From Cohnella zeiphila (lineage in GTDB: Bacteria; Bacillota; Bacilli; Paenibacillales; Paenibacillaceae): a stretch of 64,000 bases of DNA. The position numbers and the translations under genes are program-made. Below the pieces are notes generated by a model. It did not search any database. It saw only the letters and a program-made list of their open reading frames with translations, and was not told where the DNA came from. The stretch covers positions 1-64,000 of the forward strand of contig NZ_JACJVO010000035.1 in NCBI RefSeq assembly GCF_014212055.1. The letters are read 5' to 3'. Position 1 is the stretch's first letter. Each line of letters begins with the position of its first letter. Of the stretch, positions 35,666-44,493 are shown piece by piece.

Positions 35666-37696
35666 TCAAGGATTCGGATTGACGGCATCGCGGAAATCGT
35701 AATAGACCAAACGGCGAGCCTCATTGTCGAAGGTCACTAGCCCCATACCCGAAATGCCGTTCAGCGACTGGTTGTAATTATCGCGTTCCTTGTAATCTTT
35801 CAAGTTCCAGAACGTGTATCCCGCCATGAAGTCCTTCCGGGCGACCGCCTGGTCCCAGTGAAGCTTGAACTTGTTCGCCTGCCATTCCTCGGTGCCGGCC
35901 GTGTCCGCGGAACCGTGGGTGCCGTAGATGGACCAGGTGCCGTTCTCGGTAATCAATATCGGCTTGTCCGGATACTGCCGGTGAACGGCATCGAGCGTCG
36001 GCCCCAGATCGCTGTCTTTCATGTAAAAATAGCCGAAGTACTCGTTGAACCCGATCACGTCGGCAAGGTCGAACGCCGGATCCCAGCTGCTGCTGGACGC
36101 CCATGTGACCGGCCGGTTCTGCAGGTCGACGCTCTTCACCGCCTGCTTCATGTCCGCCAGCCAATTCCGGTACGCGGTCGGATCCGAGCCGATCGTCGAT
36201 TCGTTCTGCAGCGACCACAGGATCACGGAAGGATCGTTCGCCTGATTCCAGGCCATGGTCAGGGCAAGCGCCCGGGAAAGACCGTACGTTTCGGTCTGGG
36301 TTTGAATGCTTGCCGTATCGACCCACATGTTGTCGAGATCGTCCATCACGAGCAAGCCATGCTTATCGGCATATTCGTAGACGTAGGGATGGCGGTTGTA
36401 TACGCTGTTGCGGATGAAGTTCGCCTTCAGATCGGTCACCAGGCCGAGCTCGGCGTCGTACTCCTCCTTGGTCATGGACCGGCCGCTCGCCGCCGTCTCC
36501 TCATGCCAATTGACGCCCTTCAGGAAAATTTGCCTTCCGTTCAGCATCAGCTTTCCGTTCGCCGCCTCGATGGTGCGCATGCCGTACCGGACCGACAGCC
36601 GGTCGTCGACGGAGCCGTGTCCGTTCTGAAGCTGACCTTCTCCATTGCCCTTGTACAAAGCGACGGACGCTTCGTACACATTCGGAGTCGCCGTATCCCA
36701 GGGCTGGGCTTCCGGGATCGGAAGATCGAACGAGACGACCTTCGCTTCGCCGGGCCCAATCGTGACTTCCCGGTTCTGAATGCCGCCTCCGGTTCCCTCG
36801 CCCGGGTCCGCCGCGACGAGCCTCGATTCTTCCTTCTCGCCGTGATTGTAAAGGACGGCCGCCAGCCGAAGCCGGTGATCCTTCGCCACGGTTAACAGCT
36901 TGCTGACCGTAACCTGCGAGGAAGCTTCCAGGTAGACGCTGCGCGTGATCCCGGCATATGGCCAGTAGTCGACCGGACCGGGCGGCAGCTCCGTCTGGGA
37001 TCGGATCGGCTTCGGATTCGGCCCCGTATAGGTATCGAAGGAAGGTCGCCGATAGACTCTCACCGCGATCACGTTGTCTTTGCCCGGCTGCAGCCGATCC
37101 CCGACATCGAGCGAGAACGGCGTATTGCCTCCTTCATGGGCCCCGACGAATTCCCCGTTCACGTACACCCAGGTCTTGTAGCCGGCGCCGAGAAAGTTCA
37201 ATTTCACGAACCGATTTTTCCAATTGGCATCCGGCTTGAGGTGCGTTCGATACCAGGCGTACCCGTCCCGGAACGCGCTCCCTTCTCCGAACCGGCTGCC
37301 GTCATAGGTGCCGAAGCCCGGCGTATCGTACAAATCCCAGCTGCCGGGCACCTTCTCCGAAGCCCAGGAGGAATCGTCGAAATTCTGCTCCTGCCAACCG
37401 TCGGCCAGTCCTTGGTCTTGCGGGTCGAAGGCGAATTTCCACATTCCGTCCAACGACAGGTAGTCTCTGGCCGCTTCCGGAGAATCCCACGTATCGAACG
37501 CGGGCACCGGCTTGCCGTATTGATAGACCACATTGATGCCGTCAATCGGCTTGACGACGGTGTCCATCGGTTCCTTGGCGAAAGAATCCGCTTCCAAAAT
37601 TCCGGTTGAAGAAGGTTCCGCCGAGGCGGCTGCCGGCCATCCGATCATGCAGGCCAGCAGCGGGACGACTAGCGCTTTCGCACGTGACAACTTCAT
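35666..37696 (-). CDS. Secreted GH2 beta-glycosidase (glucuronidase/galactosidase-like)
   Basis: This roughly 676-residue exported enzyme has a signal peptide ending near AAASAEP. It has the GH2 order of a sugar-binding jellyroll (YLSLDGMWKFAFDP; WYRTHLK; WVYVNGEFVGAHEGGNTPFS), an Ig-like domain and a TIM barrel. The acid/base Glu lies in LWSLQNES and the nucleophile Glu in ILITENGTW. The lengths and the LKGVNWHEE and VIGFNEYFGYF segments resemble beta-glucuronidases more than large beta-galactosidases. The ATG at 37696 is preferred to a GTG at 37708, which sits right on the AGGAGAG ribosome binding site. It is a single-gene unit with its own terminator. Confidence 0.87.
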   Translation of the reverse strand: MKLSRAKALVVPLLACMIGWPAAASAEPSSTGILEADSFAKEPMDTVVKPIDGINVVYQYGKPVPAFDTWDSPEAARDYLSLDGMWKFAFDPQDQGLADGWQEQNFDDSSWASEKVPGSWDLYDTPGFGTYDGSRFGEGSAFRDGYAWYRTHLKPDANWKNRFVKLNFLGAGYKTWVYVNGEFVGAHEGGNTPFSLDVGDRLQPGKDNVIAVRVYRRPSFDTYTGPNPKPIRSQTELPPGPVDYWPYAGITRSVYLEASSQVTVSKLLTVAKDHRLRLAAVLYNHGEKEESRLVAADPGEGTGGGIQNREVTIGPGEAKVVSFDLPIPEAQPWDTATPNVYEASVALYKGNGEGQLQNGHGSVDDRLSVRYGMRTIEAANGKLMLNGRQIFLKGVNWHEETAASGRSMTKEEYDAELGLVTDLKANFIRNSVYNRHPYVYEYADKHGLLVMDDLDNMWVDTASIQTQTETYGLSRALALTMAWNQANDPSVILWSLQNESTIGSDPTAYRNWLADMKQAVKSVDLQNRPVTWASSSSWDPAFDLADVIGFNEYFGYFYMKDSDLGPTLDAVHRQYPDKPILITENGTWSIYGTHGSADTAGTEEWQANKFKLHWDQAVARKDFMAGYTFWNLKDYKERDNYNQSLNGISGMGLVTFDNEARRLVYYDFRDAVNPNP

Positions 37697-37741
37697 TGCA
37701 ACTTGCACCTCTCCTTCGTCGGTTCTTTATTTTCACCTCCC

Positions 37742-37769
37742 AGTATAATCCTCTCTTCGCGGTAGCGAA
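37742..37769 (-). promoter_or_regulatory. Possible promoter of the GH2 gene
   Basis: On the minus strand TATACT (37747-37742) is preceded by a 16-base spacer and a weak -35, TTCGCT (37769-37764). It lies about 45 bases before the GH2 start. Confidence 0.3.
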
Positions 37770-37820
37770 CGTAATATCCGGCTGTCCAGCCACATCATCG
37801 GGCTAAGTTGGCTTCGTCCT

Positions 37821-39155
37821 CTATTGTGCTTCCTCCACATGGACGAATGCGACTTCTCTTCCCCCTCTTGCAAGCTTGGCGATCCCGTAATAGACGAGGC
37901 CGAACGCCAGCCATCCCGCGCCCAGCATCAAGGATGCCAGATCCAGCCGGGTAATCAGGTAAAAGACGAATCCGGCCCCGATCAACGGGCAGCCGAACCG
38001 GAAAATCCAGTCGCCGGCGGAGCGCCTTCTCTCCCTCACGATGTAGTGGAAGACGACGGACAGATTCACGAACAGAAACGCGGTCAAGGCGCCGAAGTTC
38101 ACGAATTTGATCGCCGTATCCAGATGGATAAAAAGAGCGAACAGCGAGACGACGCTGGCGAGGACGATGTTGAAGACCGGCGTGCGAAACCGGGAATGCA
38201 CCGAGCCGAAACTTCCGGCCGGAAGGATATGGGACCGGCCCATCACGAACATCATGCGGGAAACGGTGGTCATCGAGGACATGGATTGGGAGAGAATCGA
38301 GAAGATGATGACGAAGGTGAAGATGGAGGCCAAAGCGCTGCCGCCGATCGTTCCCATGAGCTCGAAGCCCGCCGAATCGATGTTTTTGAAAGAGTAGCCC
38401 GGGTACATCTGTTGAATCAAGTAGGCGGTGGCGAAGTATAGCAGCGCCGCGACGGCGACGATGATCATGATCGCCCGGGGAATCGTTCGGCGGGGGTCCT
38501 TCGTCTCCTCGGCCATCGTCGTCACGGAATCGAATCCGAGGAAAGAGAAACAAACGAGCGATGCTCCGGCCAGCAGCTCGGAGACGGTAACGCCGTCCGC
38601 GCCGCCGAACGGGTTGAAGCCCGCGCTCAAGCCGCCCTGCACCGCTTTGTAGACGAGAAGGGCGCAAAATCCGGCGATAAAGAAGATTTGCAGGAGCACG
38701 AAGATCCGGTTGACGTTGGCGGACGTCTTGATGCCGATAATGTTGACGATCATCACGATCAGCGTGATCAATACGATCCAGAAGGCCGAAGGAACGGACG
38801 GAAATTGGGCGTGAAGGTTGATGCCGAACATCAGAACGGCGATGATGCAGGAGAACAAATAATCGAGCAGAATGGCCCAGCCGACGACGAAGCCGAGGAA
38901 CGGATGCATCGACCTGGATACGTACGTATAGGCGGACCCGGATTCCGGATAAGCCTTCGACATCTCGCCGTAGCTCCCCGCCGTAAACAGGATGGCGACG
39001 AATGCCAGGACGTAAGCGGCGAGCAGCATGCCATGGGCCCCTTCGCTCAGCACTCCGAAGCTCGTAAAAAAGATCATCGGCGACATCCAGGCTAGCCCCA
39101 TGGCTACGACATGGTACAATGACAGGTTTCGTTTCAGACTAACGGGTTTGATCAT
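37821..39155 (-). CDS. APC-superfamily amino acid/amine permease
   Basis: This 444-residue permease has about twelve hydrophobic segments. The N-terminal LSLYHVVAMGLAWMSPMIFF and ESGSAYTYVSRSMHPFLGFVVGW, and the central FSFLGFDSVTTMAEETKDPRRTIPRAI block, are typical APC-family signatures. The ATG at 39155 has GAGGGGG nine bases upstream; the longer frame to 39239 would start inside its own promoter. It is divergent from the riboswitch-controlled guanidine operon, which has no transporter gene of its own, so import of guanidine or another small nitrogen compound is a reasonable but untested inference. Confidence 0.85.
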   Translation of the reverse strand: MIKPVSLKRNLSLYHVVAMGLAWMSPMIFFTSFGVLSEGAHGMLLAAYVLAFVAILFTAGSYGEMSKAYPESGSAYTYVSRSMHPFLGFVVGWAILLDYLFSCIIAVLMFGINLHAQFPSVPSAFWIVLITLIVMIVNIIGIKTSANVNRIFVLLQIFFIAGFCALLVYKAVQGGLSAGFNPFGGADGVTVSELLAGASLVCFSFLGFDSVTTMAEETKDPRRTIPRAIMIIVAVAALLYFATAYLIQQMYPGYSFKNIDSAGFELMGTIGGSALASIFTFVIIFSILSQSMSSMTTVSRMMFVMGRSHILPAGSFGSVHSRFRTPVFNIVLASVVSLFALFIHLDTAIKFVNFGALTAFLFVNLSVVFHYIVRERRRSAGDWIFRFGCPLIGAGFVFYLITRLDLASLMLGAGWLAFGLVYYGIAKLARGGREVAFVHVEEAQ

Positions 39156-39210
39156 CGCAATTGTCCCCCTCGTCAACTCCCCAACGGAATCGGCGTGATA
39201 ATACTTCACA

Positions 39211-39239
39211 TTATTAAGGCGGAAATTCTTAAAAATCAA
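39211..39239 (-). promoter_or_regulatory. Promoter of the APC permease
   Basis: On the minus strand TTGATT (39239-39234), a 17-base spacer and TAATAA (39216-39211) form a good vegetative promoter 56 bases before the start codon. Confidence 0.5.
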
Positions 39240-39329
39240 GTGAGAAATTTATTTTTTTTCTTCCGTATTGCCAATCTCTAAATTTGGTGTTAACATTCAT
39301 GACATAACAAAACTTCATAACCAAATGTT

Positions 39330-39427
39330 TTCTAGGGTTCCGGATTGCCCCGCAATCGCCTGGACCGAGAGAAAACGCATCGGTCCGCGAACCGATGTAC
39401 ACGGCGGGATAAAAGCCCGGGAGAACC
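39330..39427 (+). promoter_or_regulatory. Guanidine-I riboswitch (ykkC) aptamer
   Basis: The highly conserved ykkC blocks are present in order: CTAGGGTTCCG at 39332, TGGACCGAGAGA at 39361, a variable hairpin with a perfect 7-bp stem (CATCGGT with ACCGATG, 39379-39397), and ACGGCGGGATAAAAGCCCGG at 39401-39420, followed by GAGA. This class binds guanidinium and turns genes on. It lies 70 bases before the first gene of the carboxylase operon. Confidence 0.95.
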
Positions 39428-39478
39428 GTTCAGAAAGATTTTCTTTTTGACGATTCTTCCAGGGCTTTTTTATTTTTT
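39411..39478 (+). terminator. Riboswitch expression platform, intrinsic terminator
   Basis: AAAAGCCC at 39411, which is part of the aptamer's conserved 3' strand, can instead pair with GGGCTTTT at 39462-39469, extended by GGA with TCC and followed by TTTATTTTTT. The aptamer fold and the terminator are mutually exclusive, which gives an ON switch with guanidine. Confidence 0.88.
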
Positions 39479-39496
39479 CTTCGAGGAGGATTTCCC

Positions 39497-40219
39497 ATGT
39501 CGAAACTGTATGCCATCACGCTAGGCCCGGGCCACAAATGGTCGGCCTGCGTCGGAAGCGGGAAAACGATCCGCATGACCGCGCATGGAGACCGAGCCAA
39601 TCTGTCCGGTTTGTTCTTCAACGCCGCGCATCCGTCCGAACGCTACAATATGCCGGACACGCTGAAGGCCCAGCATACCGCCCGCCTGACCGCGGGCCAC
39701 ATTCTGATGAGCGACCAGGGCAAAGCCATGGTCTCGATCGTCGAGGATGAGGTCGGCTGGCACGACCCGCTGTCCGGCTACTCCACAAGACAGGGCACGG
39801 ACGACAGGTACGGGCATACGTCCTACCAGACGAACCGCAACGAATGGCTGAGAAGCGGGGAAGAAAATCTGACGGTCGAGCTGTTCCGCCATGGCCTCGG
39901 CGTTCGCGATCTGGCGCCGCCGGTGAACTTCTTCTCCCAAGTCGCATGCGAGGCCGACGGCACGATGCGGTACGTGCCCCAGCCCGCGGCGGGCCGATCG
40001 GTGACGCTGCGCACGGAGATGAGCTTGCTGATCGTCCTCTCGAATACTCCGAACCCGCTCGATCCTTCCGGGGTCTATCCCGACGCCGCGATCGAGCTGC
40101 GGATCGAGGATGCGATGCCGGTCCGGGAAGACGACCCATGCTTGACGCGGTGCGGCGAGAACCGCCGGGCCTTCGAGAATACATGGAACGCAAAGATGCT
40201 GCTGAAGGGGGCTTACTGA
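39497..40219 (+). CDS. Urea-carboxylase-associated protein; carboxyguanidine deiminase subunit-like (first)
   Basis: This 240-residue protein belongs to the urea carboxylase-associated family. Members in Pseudomonas have been shown to form a two-subunit carboxyguanidine deiminase (CgdAB) that converts carboxyguanidine to allophanate and ammonia. The length fits the longer of the two paralogues, and NLSGLFFNA, LAPPVNFFSQVACEADGTMR and LLIVLSNTPNPLDP are shared-fold blocks also visible in the next gene (LAPNVNFFMNVPVTPEGGLE; ALISNCPQLNNPCN). GAGGAGG lies seven bases before the ATG. It is the first gene under the guanidine riboswitch. Confidence 0.85.
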   Translation: MSKLYAITLGPGHKWSACVGSGKTIRMTAHGDRANLSGLFFNAAHPSERYNMPDTLKAQHTARLTAGHILMSDQGKAMVSIVEDEVGWHDPLSGYSTRQGTDDRYGHTSYQTNRNEWLRSGEENLTVELFRHGLGVRDLAPPVNFFSQVACEADGTMRYVPQPAAGRSVTLRTEMSLLIVLSNTPNPLDPSGVYPDAAIELRIEDAMPVREDDPCLTRCGENRRAFENTWNAKMLLKGAY

Positions 40220-40220
40220 G

Positions 40221-40886
40221 ATGAGCGAATATCGGAACGCAACGAGCCAGCTTCGCGAGGAAGACGCCGTCTACTCTCGCGTCATTCCGGCGGGAGACGG
40301 CTGGATCTACGACCTGCTGCCCGGTCAGACGCTTCGGATTGTGGATCTGGAGGGCAACCAGGCCGTCGATACGCTGTTCTACTTGACGGACGACCCGGGC
40401 GATCGCTACAGCGCGATCCGGACGATTACCGGTCAGCGCAATTTGTACCTGACGACCGGCTCCGTCCTCGTGTCGGAATCCGGACGCCCGATGCTGAAGA
40501 TCACGGCCGACACCTGCGGCCGGCACGACACCATCGGCGGCGCCTGCTCGGCCCAGAGCAATACGGTCCGCTACGCGCACGAGAAGCTGCCGATGCACAA
40601 TTGCCGGGACACCTTCATGAAAATGCTGTCGCAGCGAAGCGAATACGGCAAGCGCGACCTTGCGCCGAACGTGAACTTCTTCATGAACGTTCCGGTGACG
40701 CCCGAGGGCGGTCTGGAATTCGCCGACGGCGTCTCCGGTCCCGGCCGTTACGTGGAGCTGCACGCGCTTGAGCCGGTCACGGCGCTGATCAGCAACTGCC
40801 CGCAGCTCAACAACCCTTGCAATGCGTACAACCCGACGCCGGCTCAAGTTCTCATCTGGGATAAGGGAGAAGATGCCCATGTTTAA
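40221..40886 (+). CDS. Urea-carboxylase-associated protein; carboxyguanidine deiminase subunit-like (second)
   Basis: This 221-residue paralogue of the preceding protein carries the likely zinc site DTCGRHDTIGGACS (Cys99, His102, Cys109) with Cys128 in MHNCRD. VDLEGNQAVDTLFY is a family hallmark. The ATG lies one base after the previous stop, with GGGGGC upstream, and its own 3' end overlaps the carboxylase start by 8 bases, so translation is coupled. It should form the deiminase with its neighbour (family knowledge). Confidence 0.86.
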   Translation: MSEYRNATSQLREEDAVYSRVIPAGDGWIYDLLPGQTLRIVDLEGNQAVDTLFYLTDDPGDRYSAIRTITGQRNLYLTTGSVLVSESGRPMLKITADTCGRHDTIGGACSAQSNTVRYAHEKLPMHNCRDTFMKMLSQRSEYGKRDLAPNVNFFMNVPVTPEGGLEFADGVSGPGRYVELHALEPVTALISNCPQLNNPCNAYNPTPAQVLIWDKGEDAHV

Positions 40887-43800
40887 TAAAGTGCTGATCG
40901 CCAACCGCGGCGCCATTGCCGTCCGAATCATCCGAACGCTCAAAAAAATGGGCATCACCTCCGTCGCGGTCTTCACCGACGCCGACCGCGACAGCCTGCA
41001 CGTCTCGCACGCCGACGAGGCGGTCCGGATCGGAGACGGCCCCGCCAAAGACAGTTATTTGAACGCAGAGCTTATTCTGCGGACCGCGCTGGAGACAGGC
41101 GCCGAAGCTATCCACCCCGGCTATGGCTTCCTCAGCGAAAACACGGCGTTCGCCCGCGCCTGCGCGGAGCGCGGCATCGCGTTCATCGGCCCTTCGCCCG
41201 AACAGATCGAGCTGTTCGGCCTCAAGCATACGGCCCGCGCGATCGCCATGGAAGCGGGGCTCCCGCTGCTCCCGGGCACCGGGCTTGTCGGCGAGATCGA
41301 AGAAGCCCTCCGGCTTGCCGCCGAGATCGGTTATCCGGTCATGCTCAAGAGCACGGCCGGCGGAGGCGGGATCGGCATGCGCATCTGCGAGGACGAGCGC
41401 GAGCTGCGGGAGGCATTCGATTCGGTCACGCGTCTCGCGGCCGCCAACTTTAACGACGGCGGCGTCTTCCTTGAGAGATATATCCGCCGCGCGCGTCATG
41501 TCGAGGTGCAGATCTTCGGCAATGCGTACGGCGAGGCCGTGGCGCTCGGCGAACGCGACTGCTCCGTACAGCGGCGGAATCAGAAAATCGTCGAAGAGAC
41601 GCCGGCTCCTCTGTTCCCCGAAGCCGTCCGGACCGACATGCACGAGCATGCGCGACGGCTTGCCCATGCGGCCGGCTACCGCAGCGCGGGAACGGTCGAA
41701 TTTCTGTACGATCCGGACGAGGAGCGCTATTACTTCCTCGAGGTGAACACGCGGCTTCAAGTCGAACACGGGGTCACGGAAGAGGCGTTCGGCATCGACC
41801 TGGTCGAGTGGATGATTCGCGAGGCCGACGGATCGCTGCGCGGACTCGAGGATCTGGCCGGCAAGTCCGCGGGACACAGCCTCCAGGTTCGCCTTTACGC
41901 CGAGGACAGCGTGCATGACTTCCGTCCGAGCGACGGCCGGATCGACGATGTACGCTTCCCCGACGTGCGCATCGAGACATGGATTCAGCCCGGACTGAAC
42001 GTCACGACGCTATACGATCCGATGCTGGCCAAGATCATTGTCCGGGCCGAGACCCGCGAAGCGGCCATCGACCGGATGATCTCGGCTCTCGGAGAACTTC
42101 GCGTATATGGGCTTGCGACGAACCAATCGTACATCGAGTCGTTTCTGCGAACGGCCTCTTTTCGCGAGGGGCACGTATACACCTCGATGCTGCAGGGCTA
42201 TACGCCGCGCGAGCATGCGATCGAGGTACTGGACGGCGGCGTGCAGACGACCGTTCAGGATTATCCCGGCCGGAACGGCTATTGGGACATCGGCGTCCCT
42301 CCCTCCGGACCGATGGACAGTCTGTCCTTCCGCATCGGCAACCGCCTTCTGGGCAACGACGAATCCGCGCCGGGCTTGGAGATGACGTTGCGCGGCGGCT
42401 CTTACCGCTTCCGCGACGATATGCTGATCTGCTTGACAGGCGCGGACATGGGGGCAACGCTCGACGGAGCACCGATTCCGATGTACGCGCCGATTCAGGC
42501 GCCGGCCGGATCGGTGCTCGCGTTCGGCGAGGCGGCCGCCGGCATGAGATCGTACCTGCTCGTCGCCGGCGGGCTCGATATGCCGTTGACGCTCGGCAGC
42601 GCCTCGACCTTCACGCTAGGCGGATTCGGCGGCCACTCGGGCGGCGCGCTTCGCACCGGCGCCGTATTGGGCGTGAACCGGCCGGCGGATCCGGCGCGCC
42701 CCCTCTCTCCCTTGGCTCCGGCGTCGCGTCCCGAGCCGGCGAAGGAATGGACGATCGGCGTCATCCCGGGCCCGCATTGCACGGAGGAATACTTGCTGCC
42801 CGCCTATCTGGAGCAGCTGACCTCAACTTCCTGGGAAGTTCATTTCAACAGCTCGCGAACGGGCGTCCGCCTGATCGGGCCCGCCCCGCTATGGGCACGC
42901 GAGGACGGAGGAGACGCCGGGCTTCATCCCTCGAACATCCATGACAACGCGTATGCCGTCGGCGCGCTCGACTTGACCGGCGACATGCCCATCCTGCTCG
43001 GCCCGGACGGCCCGAGTCTCGGCGGCTTCGTCTGCCCGGTCACGACCGCTTCGGCGGAGCTGTGGAAGATCGGCCAGCTCCATCCGGGCGACAAGGTGCG
43101 TTTCGTCTTGATCACGGTCGAAGAAGCGGAAGCGCTGCGGCACGCTCAGGAACGATTCTTGAACGGACTACCGACCGGGAATCCCCCTCTCCCCTCCCTG
43201 CCTGAATCCTCAAGCGGACGTTACGCGCCGCTGCTCGCATACGAGGAAGAAGGCCGCCGATTCCCGATCGCCGTCCGCTGCTCGGGCGACGAGAACATTC
43301 TGGTCGAATACGGCGAACGGGAGCTGAACCTGCTGTACCGGTTCCAGGTTTACGTTCTTATGCAGGCGATCAAGGAAAGCGGCAGCATTCCGTACGTCGA
43401 GATGACGCCCGGCATCCGCTCCTTGCAGATTCATCTGAAGCCGGACCTCATCACCGTCAGAGAAGCTGCGGCGAAAGTCATGGAGCTGGATCTGCGTCTG
43501 CCGGGACTGGAAACGATCGAGGTTCCGTCGCGCATCGTGAAGCTGCCGCTGTCGTGGGATGACCCCGCCACGCGGCTTGCGATCGAACGGTATCGGCAGA
43601 ACGTCCGGCCCGATGCGCCGTGGTGCCCGAGCAACCTCGAGTTTATCCGTCGGATGAACGGTCTCGGCTCGCTTGAGGAAGTGGCCGAAGTCGTTTTCAA
43701 CGCGAATTATCTCGTCATGGGACTCGGCGACGTATATCTGGGAGCGCCGGTCGCGGTCCCGCTGGATCCACGGCACCGGCTGGTGACGACCAAGTACAAT

Positions 43801-44493
43801 CCGGCGCGCACCTGGACGCCAGAGAATGCCGTCGGCATCGGCGGCGCTTACCTGTGCGTGTACGGCATGGAAGGCCCGGGCGGCTATCAATTCGTCGGAC
43901 GCACGGTCCAAATGTGGAACAAGCATCGCGCCACATCGAACTTCGAGCCGGGCAAGCCCTGGCTGCTGCGCTTCTTCGATCAGATCCGGTTCTATCCGGT
44001 ATCCGAACAGGAGCTGCTCCGGATGCGGGAAGACTTCCCGCGCGGCGACTTCGTCGTCGAGATCGAGGAGACGACCTTCCGCCTGGGCGATTATCTGGCT
44101 TGGCTCGACGGCATCAAGGAGCCTGCCGCTGCATTTCGGAGCCGGCAGCAGCGGGCGTTCCAAGAGGAGCGCGCGCGTTGGAAGGAACTCGGCATCGCCG
44201 AATACGTATCCGAGCCGGAGTCCGCCTCCTCTCAGGGGCAGGACGATCTGCCGGAAGGAAGCGTCGGCGTGAACTGCCTGATGTCGGGGAGCGTATGGAA
44301 GGTGCTGGTGCAGCCGGGCCAATCGGTGAAAAAGAACGACGTTCTGATCGTCGAGGAGAGCATGAAGATGGAGTTCTCCCAGCTGGCGCCGTTCGACGGC
44401 GTGATCGCATCCGTCTTCGTCGAGACGGGCGATCAGGTTCGAGCCGGCGATTGCATCGCGGCGATCTACGCCATGGAAGAGGTGAGAAGCTGA
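40879..44493 (+). CDS. Biotin-dependent urea/guanidine carboxylase
   Basis: This 1204-residue enzyme has a biotin carboxylase domain (about 1-450: VLIANRGAIAVRIIRTLKK, KSTAGGGGIGM, EVNTRLQVEHGVTEE), then KipA-like (ITVLDGG-type start at EHAIEVLDGGVQTTVQDYPG) and KipI-like carboxyltransferase parts, and a C-terminal biotinyl domain with biotin Lys1163 in ESMKME. The order and length fit urea carboxylase. Enzymes of this family found next to the associated proteins and a ykkC riboswitch prefer guanidine, so guanidine carboxylase is the better call. The ATG at 40879 has GGGAG nine bases upstream and overlaps the previous gene by 8 bases. The substrate preference cannot be proved from the sequence alone. 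Confidence 0.88.
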   Translation: MFNKVLIANRGAIAVRIIRTLKKMGITSVAVFTDADRDSLHVSHADEAVRIGDGPAKDSYLNAELILRTALETGAEAIHPGYGFLSENTAFARACAERGIAFIGPSPEQIELFGLKHTARAIAMEAGLPLLPGTGLVGEIEEALRLAAEIGYPVMLKSTAGGGGIGMRICEDERELREAFDSVTRLAAANFNDGGVFLERYIRRARHVEVQIFGNAYGEAVALGERDCSVQRRNQKIVEETPAPLFPEAVRTDMHEHARRLAHAAGYRSAGTVEFLYDPDEERYYFLEVNTRLQVEHGVTEEAFGIDLVEWMIREADGSLRGLEDLAGKSAGHSLQVRLYAEDSVHDFRPSDGRIDDVRFPDVRIETWIQPGLNVTTLYDPMLAKIIVRAETREAAIDRMISALGELRVYGLATNQSYIESFLRTASFREGHVYTSMLQGYTPREHAIEVLDGGVQTTVQDYPGRNGYWDIGVPPSGPMDSLSFRIGNRLLGNDESAPGLEMTLRGGSYRFRDDMLICLTGADMGATLDGAPIPMYAPIQAPAGSVLAFGEAAAGMRSYLLVAGGLDMPLTLGSASTFTLGGFGGHSGGALRTGAVLGVNRPADPARPLSPLAPASRPEPAKEWTIGVIPGPHCTEEYLLPAYLEQLTSTSWEVHFNSSRTGVRLIGPAPLWAREDGGDAGLHPSNIHDNAYAVGALDLTGDMPILLGPDGPSLGGFVCPVTTASAELWKIGQLHPGDKVRFVLITVEEAEALRHAQERFLNGLPTGNPPLPSLPESSSGRYAPLLAYEEEGRRFPIAVRCSGDENILVEYGERELNLLYRFQVYVLMQAIKESGSIPYVEMTPGIRSLQIHLKPDLITVREAAAKVMELDLRLPGLETIEVPSRIVKLPLSWDDPATRLAIERYRQNVRPDAPWCPSNLEFIRRMNGLGSLEEVAEVVFNANYLVMGLGDVYLGAPVAVPLDPRHRLVTTKYNPARTWTPENAVGIGGAYLCVYGMEGPGGYQFVGRTVQMWNKHRATSNFEPGKPWLLRFFDQIRFYPVSEQELLRMREDFPRGDFVVEIEETTFRLGDYLAWLDGIKEPAAAFRSRQQRAFQEERARWKELGIAEYVSEPESASSQGQDDLPEGSVGVNCLMSGSVWKVLVQPGQSVKKNDVLIVEESMKMEFSQLAPFDGVIASVFVETGDQVRAGDCIAAIYAMEEVRS

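Noticed and set aside
43854..44492. Upstream extension of the allophanate hydrolase
   Set aside because: It overlaps the carboxylase C-terminus out of frame; the ATG at 44493 with TGATG coupling gives the normal family length.
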